A DNA stretch of 46,080 nucleotides from an uncultured Roseobacter sp. (GCF_947495275.1 NZ_CANLYL010000019.1:1-46080), one strand, 5' to 3'. Positions 26,357-35,024 are shown, numbered from the stretch's first letter. The notes: generated by a model not told the origin, from the sequence alone. Made by a program: numbers and translations.

Positions 26357-26919
26357 TACATCCCATTCCAGTATTCATCGTCTGTAACCGACATATTCAC
26401 CGTGCTATCCCTAATCTGCCGAACACTCACAGGTGCCGCAGTTCAAACCTGACTGAATAACTCGGATTATTCTGCGAGACACCCACACAATGAAGTGGCC
26501 GTGGAACCCAGCTCTTTTCACCATCTTTCAGATCGAGTTTTTCAAGGTGTGAAGAGGGTTCTGTTATCGAAGTCATCAATTTGTGGTTTTTTTTATTTTT
26601 TTTTCGCTTCGCATAAAAGGACACATCGCTGAACAACCTTAACGTAAGTTAACTTCAATCACTCTTTCCAGGCTTTTTCTCTTTGATTTCAAAATTCTCG
26701 CCTTAGTTGCATCGCAGACTTCGGCTTGACGTATCCTTGGCAAAAATCGACCATAAAATGGTGATTGTGGAAAACTCGATGCCACAAGCCAAACAAGAGT
26801 CGCTCTTCCAAAGCCATAAGGCGCGCATGATTCGGAAGCCACGGTCGTGTCGTGCGCCTCGCCGAGCCTCCCTATTTTAATGGGTCCGTCATTATGTTTA
26901 GGAAACGGAGGATCAGAGA
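26357..26919. other. AT-rich intergenic region
   Basis: About 560 bases visibly richer in A+T than the surroundings, with a long T tract near 26585-26604. I find no supportable gene. Low-complexity ORFs on the minus strand lack motifs and ribosome binding sites. Its composition and position next to IS and integrase scars suggest acquired DNA. Confidence 0.5.
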
Positions 26920-27045
26920 ATGGTAAGCAAGCAACCGAAGCCTGAAAAGATTGTCTCGAAGCTACGAGAAGTTGAAGTTCTGATGGGGCAAGGCAGGCTG
27001 CGTCTGGATGCGTTCAGGCAGATTAACGTTTTTGAAACGACCCAT
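26920..27045 (+). mobile_element. IS3 family orfA fragment
   Basis: A 42-codon remnant starting at ATG 26920: MVSKQPKPEKIVSKLREVEV then LMGQGRLRLDAFRQINVFET, matching the N-terminal helix-turn-helix of IS3-family OrfA proteins (typically KPEEIVAKLRQVEVLxxQG). It stops abruptly at about 27045 where a tyrosine-integrase fragment on the opposite strand begins. No orfB and no inverted repeats remain. Confidence 0.7.
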
Positions 27046-27278
27046 TGGTGCGTCGAGATGTGCAGGCGCTCATGAAGTCGACCAGGCCACAGGTATTCTG
27101 ACCCAACCATCAATTCGTCTTCCACCCATTTCTGGATAGAAGCACGTGTCCCTTCGGAAATCTCAAAACGCAAAGGTTTCTGCGTCTTACTCTGCAGTAC
27201 TGACGTCCGCTCCTTGATCTGGCTAGAAGCCATGATGTCAACGACTTTCATTTTCACTAAGTCACAACCGCGAAGTTT
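27045..27278 (-). pseudogene. Tyrosine recombinase (phage-type integrase) internal fragment
   Basis: The minus strand encodes KLRGCDLVKMKVVDIMASSQ, IKERTSVLQSKTQKPLRFEI, SEGTRASIQKWVEDELMVGS and EYLWPGRLHERLHISTHQ. I recognise this as the start of the catalytic domain of a common alphaproteobacterial site-specific integrase; the first catalytic Arg would be in KLRGCDL. Upstream and C-terminal parts, including the HxxR and Tyr motifs, are missing. The upstream side joins a hydrophobic stretch (27290-27440) of unknown origin. Being out of context and cut at both ends it is a relic. Confidence 0.7.
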
Positions 27279-27482
27279 CTGTCGATCGCCATTCAGCTCT
27301 AACGCTTCTTGGGCGGACACCATCAACAAGATGCAGGCGATATAGGGCAATGACAAAAGAATGCCCCCGATCGAGAACCGGCAACAAAAAACGGCACTGC
27401 CTAGCTCCAAAAAGACACCGGTCAATGACACTGTTGGGATCAGCAGCAGGATGCAGGCCCACTAGGTGAGGTATATTTCGCC

Positions 27483-27674
27483 TTAGTCGGTTTTCCCGAT
27501 GATTGTGCCTGCAAACAGAGCCGCCAAGGAAGCGATCCAGATCGTCAGGACGTTGCTGTAGAACACTTCGCCATAGACCCCGAGAGTAAAGCTTACCGGC
27601 CAGGATGCCGATGCTAACACGATCTTCGCCGTGAAAAATACACTGGCTTCGTTGCCGTCAAACCGCCTCGTCAT
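27483..27674 (-). CDS. Small two-helix membrane protein (uncertain)
   Basis: 63 residues with two likely membrane segments (VFFTAKIVLASASWPVSFTL and VLTIWIASLAALFAGTIIG). Its ATG at 27674 overlaps the end of the reductase gene by 17 bases, which suggests coupled translation in the Rieske operon. I do not recognise a family. It could be a subunit that keeps the redox enzymes at the membrane, like the 83-residue protein at the other end of the operon, or a truncated gene next to the integrase scar. The 200 bases after it contain a further hydrophobic open stretch that may be decayed membrane-protein sequence. Confidence 0.5.
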   Translation of the reverse strand: MTRRFDGNEASVFFTAKIVLASASWPVSFTLGVYGEVFYSNVLTIWIASLAALFAGTIIGKTD

Positions 27675-28731
27675 AACTGAGTGAAATCTCTCCAGTTGCG
27701 GGCAGGGATTGGCAGGTCAAGATTGCCCCTTTGGCAATATCTCCATCTTCCAACGCCATTCGCGCGCGCATCTGGACTTCACCACTGGCCAAACTGGCCT
27801 GACAGGCACCACAGACACCGGATTGGCAAGAAAACGGCGGTTTCAGGCCCGCCGCTTTGACCGCCTCCAGCACGGTTTGCCCTTTGGAGATGTCAATTGA
27901 ATGGGTTTTTCCGCCCAATGTCACTTCTGCCTTTGCGGCCATACCCTCGATGCTTGTGTCCAGTTCAGCCGTGCCGCCATAGCTTTCCATGTGGATGCGG
28001 CCCGCGGGCACGTCGAAAGACATCAGCGCATCTTTCACGGCCTTGTTCATCCCGCCGGGACCGCAGACGTAGTACTGAGAATCCTGCGCATAAGGCGGGT
28101 TCTCGGTGATCAGTGCGCCGATCGCCTCCTTGTCCACGATGCCCTTACGCCAATATTCTGCGCTGGACCACCAGCGGGGTTTGGAGAAAACATGGTGGAT
28201 CGACATGCGATTGGGATGTGCCTCCCAAAGGGCGTTCAATTCGTCTTCGAGCAGGATACTGTTTTCATTGTTGTTGCCGTAAACAAGATGCGCAAACGAA
28301 TTGGGCTCTGCTGTCATGACGGAACTCAGCATCGCATAAAGCGGCGTGATGCCTGAACCAGCCCCAAAGAAGTAATGCGTGCGCCGCGCTGTAGCGCCGG
28401 GATCGAGACAGAAGCCTCCGAATGGGGACATAACTTCGATCACGTTACCCGTCTTCAAGGTATCATTGATGTAGTTGCTGACCACGCCGTCTTTGACTCG
28501 CTTCACCGTGATCCGCAGGGGATCGCCAGTGAAAGGTGAGGAGGAGATAGAGTAGCTGCGGCGCTGTTCCACACCATTGATGTGAAAGCGGAACGACAGG
28601 TGCTGACCCGCGCGCCACTTGAAAGCATCTTGCACGGCGTCGGGCACGCCGAACATGACCGTCTTGGCCATGCCGCCGACTTCCTCGCGGGTGTCTAGAA
28701 CGGTCAGGGAATGGAATTCGCGCTGGCTCAT
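27658..28731 (-). CDS. Ferredoxin-type oxidoreductase (FAD, NAD, C-terminal 2Fe-2S)
   Basis: A 357-residue reductase of the PaaE/HmpX-like class. I place the start at ATG 28731, which overlaps the Rieske gene stop (ATGA). FAD-binding RRSYSISSSP is at about 57-66; the NAD-binding GAGSGITPLYAML and C-terminal CGPGGMNKAV follow; the plant-type ferredoxin domain at the end has CQSGVCGACQASL with a last Cys in ILTCQSLPATG. It moves electrons from NAD(P)H through FAD to the 2Fe-2S cluster and on to the Rieske oxygenase. No separate ferredoxin gene is needed, making a two-component class IA/IB-like system. Confidence 0.93.
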   Translation of the reverse strand: MSQREFHSLTVLDTREEVGGMAKTVMFGVPDAVQDAFKWRAGQHLSFRFHINGVEQRRSYSISSSPFTGDPLRITVKRVKDGVVSNYINDTLKTGNVIEVMSPFGGFCLDPGATARRTHYFFGAGSGITPLYAMLSSVMTAEPNSFAHLVYGNNNENSILLEDELNALWEAHPNRMSIHHVFSKPRWWSSAEYWRKGIVDKEAIGALITENPPYAQDSQYYVCGPGGMNKAVKDALMSFDVPAGRIHMESYGGTAELDTSIEGMAAKAEVTLGGKTHSIDISKGQTVLEAVKAAGLKPPFSCQSGVCGACQASLASGEVQMRARMALEDGDIAKGAILTCQSLPATGEISLSYDEAV

Positions 28732-29882
28732 TTGGTTTCTCCCAGCCATTCCAGAACAACTTTCTGGTGTTGGGTCACCGGGCTTTCACCAACCGCGGCT
28801 GGGCCCGTTTCAAAGTACGGAGATTTCAGTGATTTCTGCTGCTGCTCACAGGCGTATATATCCTCGCCAGTGAAGTCGCCTGCGACCATAGGGTCGTCCT
28901 CGCTCATGGCGTCATGGGCTTCGTATTTGCCGCTCAGGCCGAATTTGGTCCAGAACATCGAAGACCTCATTGATTGCTTAGCAAACTCCCAGTCGGAACT
29001 GCCCGACACCCGTCCGCGATTGCTGACCCGCGTCAGTTCAGGTCCAAGAGGCTCTATGATGAAGATATTCCAGCCTTCCTCAGAGCCTGCCAGTCCTATC
29101 CCAGGGAACAGCATGGGGACCCAAGCGCCGTTCATGTCTTTTGGGATCACCCTTGGTGCAATCAGTTTTTTCTCCTGATCTTTCAGGTAGTCGCCCACTG
29201 GTGGTTCCCAGAACATGTAGTGAGGACCTTCCCAGTGATATTTGGCTGCCTTGTGGTCGTACATCTTCAGCGTGTTCGAATGCAGGTGGCTTAGGTGGTA
29301 GACGTCGATGTAGTTTTCAACGACCACCTTCCAGTTGGCCTTGATCTCGTAGCTGTTGTTCAACTCTTCATATTCCACCAGCTCCTCGGGTACATGCGGG
29401 CCGATATGTGGCTCGACCGGGCCAAACCACTCGGCAATCGACGGTGCCTCCGGGTCGGGATGCACAAAAATCATCGACTTCCAGATATCAACCTTTGCAG
29501 GTTTCAATCCGAGGCAGGATTTGTCGACCTGGCCGAACTCTTCCTGCTCTTCAGGCACCGAAATCAGGTTACCCTCAAGATCATAGGTCCAGTCGTGATA
29601 GGGGCACGTCAGCGCCTTTTGTGTCTTGCCAACCGCGCGGATCAACTGAGTGCCGCGGTGGCGGCAGATGTTGTGGAAAGCGCGCAGGCGGCGGTCGCGG
29701 CCCATCACGACAAAGATGTTGTTCAGCCCGGCCTGCACGGTGATGTATTGGCCCGGTTCGCCGACATCCTCCATGAACCCCGCGTAGCGCCAGGTTTTCG
29801 AAAAGATGTCGCGCATTTCGCGATCGAACCAGTCTTGCGATGTGTAAGCTTCGACCGGCAAAAGGTGCAATTTGCGTGTCAT
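28728..29882 (-). CDS. Rieske non-heme iron oxygenase, alpha subunit
   Basis: A 384-residue catalytic subunit. The Rieske cluster motif is C73-x-H75-x17-C93-x2-H96 (NICRHRGTQL and CPYHDW). The mononuclear iron site is in NWKVVVENYIDVYHLSHLHS, with D193, H196 and H201 as likely bridging Asp and ligands; a C-terminal Asp would be the third ligand. There is no beta subunit, so it is an alpha-only homo-oligomer like the phthalate/vanillate or GbcA-type groups. Start ATG 29882; only 3 bases separate it from the small membrane-protein gene upstream. Co-occurrence with a lyase of the PcaB superfamily and a TTT importer suggests oxidation of an imported organic acid. The substrate is not visible. Confidence 0.92.
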   Translation of the reverse strand: MTRKLHLLPVEAYTSQDWFDREMRDIFSKTWRYAGFMEDVGEPGQYITVQAGLNNIFVVMGRDRRLRAFHNICRHRGTQLIRAVGKTQKALTCPYHDWTYDLEGNLISVPEEQEEFGQVDKSCLGLKPAKVDIWKSMIFVHPDPEAPSIAEWFGPVEPHIGPHVPEELVEYEELNNSYEIKANWKVVVENYIDVYHLSHLHSNTLKMYDHKAAKYHWEGPHYMFWEPPVGDYLKDQEKKLIAPRVIPKDMNGAWVPMLFPGIGLAGSEEGWNIFIIEPLGPELTRVSNRGRVSGSSDWEFAKQSMRSSMFWTKFGLSGKYEAHDAMSEDDPMVAGDFTGEDIYACEQQQKSLKSPYFETGPAAVGESPVTQHQKVVLEWLGETK

Positions 29883-29885
29883 GGA

Positions 29886-30137
29886 TCAACCTCCGACAGG
29901 AAAGAAATCAAGAACCACCAGCATCAGGCCCAGAACCACCCAGGCGATCTGGATCAACCAGAACAAGATCGGGTCGTCGTCGCGGATCACGTCAGACAGA
30001 AAGAATGCGTGCCCAGAATAGAAGTTCGGGATTGTCCAATAGAGGAACAAGAGCCCCCATAACGATTGATAGCCAAGCGCCGTGGCTATCATCAGCGCGG
30101 CAAAGGTGACGTAGTTGAACAGGCGGGCTTGTGTCAT
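29886..30137 (-). CDS. Small membrane protein of unknown function in Rieske operon
   Basis: 83 residues with hydrophobic segments at about 7-37 (FNYVTFAALMIATALGY, LLFLYWTIPNF) and 56-78 (PILFWLIQIAWVVLGLMLVV), separated by an acidic HAFFLSDVIRDDDP loop. I recognise no family. Its ATG overlaps the TetR stop (ATGA) and its stop is 3 bases before the Rieske gene, so it is embedded in the operon. Rieske oxygenases are normally soluble and do not need such a partner. It may be a membrane anchor, a substrate-entry helper or a small transporter subunit. All of these are inference. Confidence 0.75.
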   Translation of the reverse strand: MTQARLFNYVTFAALMIATALGYQSLWGLLFLYWTIPNFYSGHAFFLSDVIRDDDPILFWLIQIAWVVLGLMLVVLDFFPVGG

Positions 30138-30727
30138 GATGGCTGATCCAGTTTTTCTAGAAGCTCATGGGCTAGACCTCTGGCGTGGTTTTGCCAGCTT
30201 TTCGGCATATCCAGGGGGGCCAGCGACGTTAGGTTGAAGTAAAGCGCCATGATCCCGTGGGCCGCGGCACCCAGTGCGGCATCATCCGCGTCACCATGGT
30301 CGTGTCGAAGGGTGTCCGCGATGGCCGCTTCAAAATCCAGAAGTGTCTCTCGACATCGTCGTCGCAGCTTTGCATCATCTAACGACCGGGCAGTAAGTGC
30401 TGCGAAGGCCAGCACCATATCTGGCTCGGACACGGCATCTTCTGAAAACAGCAAGTCGATAAGAGCGCTTGAAGGCCTTTCGTTCGGCAGGCAAGAAACC
30501 ATAGCTGCGGTCTGATCGTCAAAGCTCTTGAGAACGAAATCGGTCAAACCCGTGATCATGTCTTCGCGGTTCCCAACATGATGCCGGATCAGGGGGCGGG
30601 TAAGGCGGGCTTCCTTGGCAATATGCGACAAGGATGCGCCATCCAGCCCGTAGCGTGCGACGCAGCGCACGAGGGCCTTCATCACTTGGATATAGCGTTC
30701 ATCTCGATTTGTCGGGCGTCCGGCCAT
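30134..30727 (-). CDS. TetR family transcriptional regulator
   Basis: A 197-residue regulator starting at ATG 30727 (MAGRPTNRDERYIQVMKALV); longer forms up to 30814 are possible but add nothing family-like. The N-terminal helix-turn-helix is GLDGASLSHIAKEARLTRPL then IRHHVGNREDMI, with IRHHVGN replacing the commoner YYHF motif. The C-terminal ligand domain is helical and resembles BetI-type proteins (YFNLTSLAPLDMPKSWQNHA). It heads the Rieske operon, and overlap of its stop with the 83-residue gene implies co-transcription, so it is probably autoregulatory and responds to the substrate of the oxygenase. Confidence 0.9.
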   Translation of the reverse strand: MAGRPTNRDERYIQVMKALVRCVARYGLDGASLSHIAKEARLTRPLIRHHVGNREDMITGLTDFVLKSFDDQTAAMVSCLPNERPSSALIDLLFSEDAVSEPDMVLAFAALTARSLDDAKLRRRCRETLLDFEAAIADTLRHDHGDADDAALGAAAHGIMALYFNLTSLAPLDMPKSWQNHARGLAHELLEKLDQPS

Positions 30728-30788
30728 GTTCCATCCGTTCCAATTGGGCTCACCAACATGGTGCCGCATTGGGTTGCACGTAAGATGG

Positions 30789-30813
30789 ATTATATTAACT
30801 GTCAATAGTGACA
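30789..30813 (-). promoter_or_regulatory. Probable TetR operator and promoter
   Basis: On the minus strand a TATAAT box (30794-30789) precedes the TetR gene by about 60 bases. Just upstream lies the inverted repeat TGTCA-ATAG-TGACA (30800-30813), which would cover the spacer or -35 region. This is the expected place for autorepression of the TetR-Rieske operon. It lies between the lyase stop (30828) and the TetR start. Confidence 0.5.
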
Positions 30814-30827
30814 ATAAATTAACTCAG

Positions 30828-31955
30828 CTAAGAGCCAGACGCATCAAGTTGCGTGGCATTTTCCCGGTTCGATGCGGTCACGGCCTCAGCCCGATCTCCC
30901 ATTCGTTCGGCGTGAAAAGTGACATCCGAAAGTAGGGTTTCAGCCCAGGACACCGCGCCGGACGTCAGCAAGAAGACTTCGGGAACAAGAGTCCATTCGC
31001 CGATCCAGGCACCTCCGGATCTTTCATGTTGGTGCAGAGTGAACTCGCCAATCTGCTCGGCGCGTTGCCGGCCAAGCCGTGCAACAGCTTCCAAGAATTC
31101 TGAGGCTCTCTGGTTACGTTTGTGGTGCATCGAGGATGACGCGCCCTTGCCGTTCACATGACCTTCGGACACTTCGGCGATGTCGGAGGAAGACATAAGG
31201 TTGATATTGTGGCCAATCTTGCACAGCGACCCACAAAGAAGGCCAAGCGTCGCCAGAATTTCGGCCACGCCGTCGCGTGCGCTTTGCCAATGAGGGTCAA
31301 CCATTCCCAAGCTCAGTTTCTCGGCCATGGCCGACTTGACGCTTTCCCCCATGCCGCTTTCATATCCACGAAGGTCACCGACTGGTCCACCGACCTGAAC
31401 GTTCAGACCACGGGAAGCCGCAAATTCCATCGCCTCCAACCTTCGCAGCAATTCCGATCGCCAGACCCGCAACTTTGCCGACAACGCGATTGGCAAAGCG
31501 TGTTGGCCATTGGTCCGCCCGATCAGCACCGTCGAGGAATGCGCGGCGATATGGGCATCAAGCAGACCAGTCACCCGGATTGTACTGCTCCGGATGCCCT
31601 CCAGCCCCAATTTCATCTGTATCACCATGGCGGTGTCCATGATGTCTTGCGTGGTAGAGTTGAAATGCACGTGGTTTGCATGCGTCGGGACAAGCACGCG
31701 AAGCTGTTTCACGAGGCCGATAATTGGGCGACCAACCAGGGCCATTTCGGCTGCCAGATCTTCCACGTCCAGTTCGGATACGCTGATCGCCTCCATCGCT
31801 GTTGCCGCGTCGTTCGGAATCACGCCCAGGTCTGCCTGACATCGGGCGAGAACTTGCTCCGCTTTGAGCCACGTCGAGATCGTCGCATGCTCTGACCAGA
31901 TGTCGCGCATCTCGGAGGACGAAAAGCAGTCACGATAGATGCGTGAGTCAAGCAT
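30828..31955 (-). CDS. PcaB/adenylosuccinate lyase family protein
   Basis: A 375-residue member of the fumarase/aspartase superfamily, nearest to 3-carboxy-cis,cis-muconate cycloisomerase and adenylosuccinate lyase-like enzymes. Conserved regions: HVHFNSTTQDIMDTAMVIQM (second region, TTQDIMDT), TNGQHALPIALSAKLRVW (first-region His) and GKGASSSMHHKRNQ, the signature loop that normally reads GSSxMPxKxNP. Here Pro after Met is replaced by His and the final Pro by Gln, which may mark a different substrate. The start overlaps the end of the TctA gene by 8 bases, so it is co-transcribed with the TTT transporter. The family performs beta-elimination or cycloisomerisation of carboxylates. Confidence 0.85.
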   Translation of the reverse strand: MLDSRIYRDCFSSSEMRDIWSEHATISTWLKAEQVLARCQADLGVIPNDAATAMEAISVSELDVEDLAAEMALVGRPIIGLVKQLRVLVPTHANHVHFNSTTQDIMDTAMVIQMKLGLEGIRSSTIRVTGLLDAHIAAHSSTVLIGRTNGQHALPIALSAKLRVWRSELLRRLEAMEFAASRGLNVQVGGPVGDLRGYESGMGESVKSAMAEKLSLGMVDPHWQSARDGVAEILATLGLLCGSLCKIGHNINLMSSSDIAEVSEGHVNGKGASSSMHHKRNQRASEFLEAVARLGRQRAEQIGEFTLHQHERSGGAWIGEWTLVPEVFLLTSGAVSWAETLLSDVTFHAERMGDRAEAVTASNRENATQLDASGS

Positions 31956-33462
31956 CGCCCAACCCTCCGTCCGCGACTTGCCGTTCTTTTAGGATCGAGC
32001 GGATGCGGAACCCCATTGCGGCCAGCCCAAGTAGCAGGAACGCGGCGGCGATGGGACGTTCCACGAAGATTAGAGCGCCCCCGTCAGACATGAGCAGGGA
32101 TTGCCTGAAGGTTTCTTCCGCCCCTTTTGCAAGTACGAAGGAGATGACGAAAGCCGCGACATTGAAATCATACTTTCGCATCAACCAGCCGACGAACCCG
32201 GCGATGGTCATCACGGTGACATCAAACATCGATCCGCGCGCTGAATAAGAAGCAACAAAAGCTGTCATGAAAATCAACGGATAGAGCACGTTGACCGGCA
32301 CTTTGAGGATCAGACGGGCAACCTGTGTGGCCCCGAAATATCCAATGATGCCATAGGCAAGAATGCCGAGCATACCACAGGCAAACAGCTGATAGACCAG
32401 TTCCTTGTCGGTCAGAAACAGGGTCGGCCCAACCTGAATTCCGTGGATTAGAAAGACACCGAGGAGAATGGCACCGATAGTCGATCCCGGTATGCCAAGT
32501 GTAAGAAGGGGAGCCATCGAGGGGCCGGACACGGCGTTGTTTGCAGCCTCTGGGGCGGCGACACCTTCCAATGCACCCTTGCCCCATTGTTCAGAGTTTT
32601 TGGCGCGGCGTTTACCTTCGCCATAGGAAATGAAGGCCGCAATGGCCGAGCCCAAACCGGGCAGAACACCAATGCCTGCACCGATGAACCCGCCCCGGAC
32701 GGCATGCGGGATACAGGGTTTGTATTCTTCGTAAGTCAGAGTGTGTCCAGTGGGATCGCTTTCGTTTTCCTTGATGTCGCCTTTCGCCTTCTTGCGCTCT
32801 TCGAGCTGGGAAAAGACCTCTCCCAACACAAAGACACCGATCATCAATGGGACCAAACCGATACCGTTGGACAGATCGAAAGAGCCGAAGGTGTAACGTT
32901 CCTCGCTTGAGATCGGATCAAGGCCGACCATTGCGACGAGAATCCCAAGCAAGGCCGATGCAAGGCCCTTGACGATGGACTTTCCAATCACCGAGCCGAT
33001 CACCACGAAGGCGGCGAAATAGATCGCAAAAGTCTCGGGTGGGCCAAGCTTTAGCGCGATGGCGGCGATGAAGCCGACACCGACCACGAGCATGATGTCG
33101 CCCATCAGGTCACCAATGACTGAGGAAATCGTCGCCACCTTCATGGCTTTTCCCGCTTTGCCAGCGCGCGCCAGAGGATACCCATCGATCTGCGTCGCCG
33201 CGCTGGCTGCGGTGCCTGGGGTGTTGAACAGGATCGCCGCAACAGAACCGCCGTAGCGTCCAGACTTTCCGATGACGTAAAGGAAGGCCAGAGCGAACAA
33301 TGGCGGCATGTAAAAGGTAATTGGCAGAAGCATCGCAATCGCTGCCGAGGCGGTCAGCCCGGGCGTGGCACCGACGATCATGCCAACTGCAGCTGCAAGG
33401 ACAATCGCGAAGAGAAGCGTTGGGTCAGTGATGACCGAGAACAAGGCGGGAAAGATTTCCAT
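31948..33462 (-). CDS. TTT family permease, large subunit TctA
   Basis: A 504-residue membrane protein of normal TctA length with about twelve helices. Motifs: GATPGLTASAAIAMLLPITF near the start, AILFNTPGTAASAATQIDGY, GIGVLPGLGSAIAAFISYGE and TLGIPGSTIGAILLGVFLIH. It imports a carboxylate, driven by the ion gradient, together with the TctB gene 5 bases upstream and the receptor at 34016. The gene order tctC-tctB-tctA-lyase on one strand is that of a dedicated uptake-and-use operon. A purine-rich site precedes ATG 33462. Confidence 0.93.
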   Translation of the reverse strand: MEIFPALFSVITDPTLLFAIVLAAAVGMIVGATPGLTASAAIAMLLPITFYMPPLFALAFLYVIGKSGRYGGSVAAILFNTPGTAASAATQIDGYPLARAGKAGKAMKVATISSVIGDLMGDIMLVVGVGFIAAIALKLGPPETFAIYFAAFVVIGSVIGKSIVKGLASALLGILVAMVGLDPISSEERYTFGSFDLSNGIGLVPLMIGVFVLGEVFSQLEERKKAKGDIKENESDPTGHTLTYEEYKPCIPHAVRGGFIGAGIGVLPGLGSAIAAFISYGEGKRRAKNSEQWGKGALEGVAAPEAANNAVSGPSMAPLLTLGIPGSTIGAILLGVFLIHGIQVGPTLFLTDKELVYQLFACGMLGILAYGIIGYFGATQVARLILKVPVNVLYPLIFMTAFVASYSARGSMFDVTVMTIAGFVGWLMRKYDFNVAAFVISFVLAKGAEETFRQSLLMSDGGALIFVERPIAAAFLLLGLAAMGFRIRSILKERQVADGGLGDA

Positions 33463-33467
33463 TTGAG

Positions 33468-33938
33468 TTACTCCCGAAGCCAGTCAAGCAAGTCGAACAC
33501 CTCGCCGTAGGGAGGGAACACACCAAGCAAGACGAAGAAGAGAATGTGGAAGACAAGCGGGCAGACCACGACCGAGGCCGCAAGCCCCACCCAACTGCGA
33601 GCCCCGAAGATGTACATCACGACAGGAGCCACAATCGCCGTCGAAAGGACATAGCCGAACCAGCGGAAAGATTGTTGATAGATCAAAGCCACAGCGAACA
33701 GGACAAGAATGTCGAGCGTTCCGCTTTCGCTTTGGCTGTGATCAATAGGGCCGGTCGCGTTTGCCCGTGCGGCGGTCGCAATCATGACGCCCGAAAGTAC
33801 CAGCAGCGCCAGAGATGCTGCAAACGGTACAATACCCGCCCAGGTGTCTCCGGGGCTGGCACCCGGCACTTGCCAAGCACCCCAGATCGCCAATAGCGCT
33901 AGGATGGCCAAGCCGATCCCTTCAGCCATGTTTTGCAT
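33468..33938 (-). CDS. TTT family permease, small subunit TctB
   Basis: A 156-residue protein with four predicted helices (IGLAILALLAIWGAW, GIVPFAASLALLVLSGVMI, LDILVLFAVALIYQQSF, GLAASVVVCPLVFHILFFVL) and the poorly conserved sequence usual for TctB. Its identity follows from its length, topology and position 5 bases before tctA and 77 bases after tctC. In the other TTT system of this window the same part is fused to TctA. Confidence 0.88.
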   Translation of the reverse strand: MQNMAEGIGLAILALLAIWGAWQVPGASPGDTWAGIVPFAASLALLVLSGVMIATAARANATGPIDHSQSESGTLDILVLFAVALIYQQSFRWFGYVLSTAIVAPVVMYIFGARSWVGLAASVVVCPLVFHILFFVLLGVFPPYGEVFDLLDWLRE

Positions 33939-34015
33939 GGCAACCTCCTCGTCCGATTACGTTGTGGGTTCGTCGGGCCAGTTCGATCCACTCGCCCGAG
34001 GTGCGTTTGGTGCAA

Positions 34016-34975
34016 CTAGTTGGTCAAGCTCTGGACCAACGGGGCCGCGTCAGCCTTCATAGCAGCAAGGCCCGCCTTGGCGTCCGTACCGCTTGCATAA
34101 ACGGGGCCAGTGCCGCGCTCAGCAAGCAGTTCGGCGAACTGTGGCTTTGCCGCAATCTCAGCGAGTGCGGCTTCCATGGCAGATATTACTTCGGCCGGGG
34201 TGCCCTTTGGGGCAAAGACGATCACCGGAGAGGAGACAGCTGCAAAGGGGACACCCAATTCGCCAAAGGCTGGCACGTCAGACATGATCGTGTCGCGATC
34301 GGCACTGTTCACCGCCAACGCGCGCAGTTGCTCTTCAAAGCCGCGCAGCTGTTGAACGCCCAAGAACCCAAAATCTGCCTGTTCTCCAATCAGGGCTGCG
34401 CGGGTCGGACCGCCACCCTTGAACGGAACATCCTGTGCTTCGATGCCATTGTTGGCCAGAAAGCCCAAGCCACCGACATGGTGGAAACCCCCGCGACCAG
34501 AATGCGCCCACCGAAGCGAACCAGGGTTCGCCTTGGCTGCATCGATCACATCCTGAACTGATTGGTAGGGGCTGTTTTTTGGTACCATCAGAGACGTGCG
34601 AAGTTGACCTACCTGGGCGACAACCTCAAAGCTCTCAAGCGCGTCGATATCCGTGTCCCGCGTCATCGTGGAAAGTAGGAACGACCCACCTGATGTCATC
34701 ATCATAGTGTAGCCGTCGGGCCGCGCGCCGACCACTGAGTTTGCGCCGTTCAAACCACCAGAACCTGGCTTGTTCACGACCACCACCGGCACGTCCAGAA
34801 TGCCTTCTGCCGCCGCAGAGATCGCCCGTGCGTAAGCGTCCGTGCCACCACCTGCCTTGTAGGGTACCACCAAGTTGATTGGGCGCCTCGGCCATTCTGC
34901 TGCAAAAGTTGCGGTTGTGCTGGCGGCGAGCGCAGCACTCGCGGCCATACTCCCTATGAATGTTCTGCGTTTCAT
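34016..34975 (-). CDS. TTT family periplasmic solute-binding protein (TctC/Bug type)
   Basis: A 319-residue receptor, the normal length. I place the start at ATG 34975 with GGAGGAG 6-7 bases before it; longer forms upstream lack a site. A signal peptide (RRTFIGSMAASAALAASTTA) is followed by the family sequence RPINLVVPYKAGGGTDAYAR and later VNKPGSGGLNGANSVVGARP, the loops that grip a carboxylate group, and ALIGEQADFGFLG. Divergent from the LysR gene with a near-perfect 22-bp palindrome between. It should deliver the substrate to the TctAB permease below. Confidence 0.92.
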   Translation of the reverse strand: MKRRTFIGSMAASAALAASTTATFAAEWPRRPINLVVPYKAGGGTDAYARAISAAAEGILDVPVVVVNKPGSGGLNGANSVVGARPDGYTMMMTSGGSFLLSTMTRDTDIDALESFEVVAQVGQLRTSLMVPKNSPYQSVQDVIDAAKANPGSLRWAHSGRGGFHHVGGLGFLANNGIEAQDVPFKGGGPTRAALIGEQADFGFLGVQQLRGFEEQLRALAVNSADRDTIMSDVPAFGELGVPFAAVSSPVIVFAPKGTPAEVISAMEAALAEIAAKPQFAELLAERGTGPVYASGTDAKAGLAAMKADAAPLVQSLTN

Positions 34976-35024
34976 TTTGGCTCCTCCGTTTGTTCGATGG
35001 TTAATGCATAGCAGAGGTATTGAT

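Noticed and set aside
26585..26604. Long T tract as a possible terminator
   Set aside because: No GC-rich stem immediately upstream on either strand and no gene ending nearby in the right orientation.
29295..30062. 255-codon plus-strand frame across the Rieske and small-membrane genes
   Set aside because: Antisense to two coupled genes with clear motifs or topology.
31158..31895. 245-codon plus-strand frame
   Set aside because: Antisense to the PcaB-like lyase; no motifs.
33973..33999. TCGGGC/GCCCGA hairpin between tctC and tctB
   Set aside because: Only six pairs, 15-base loop and no T tract in the direction of transcription; too weak to list as terminator.
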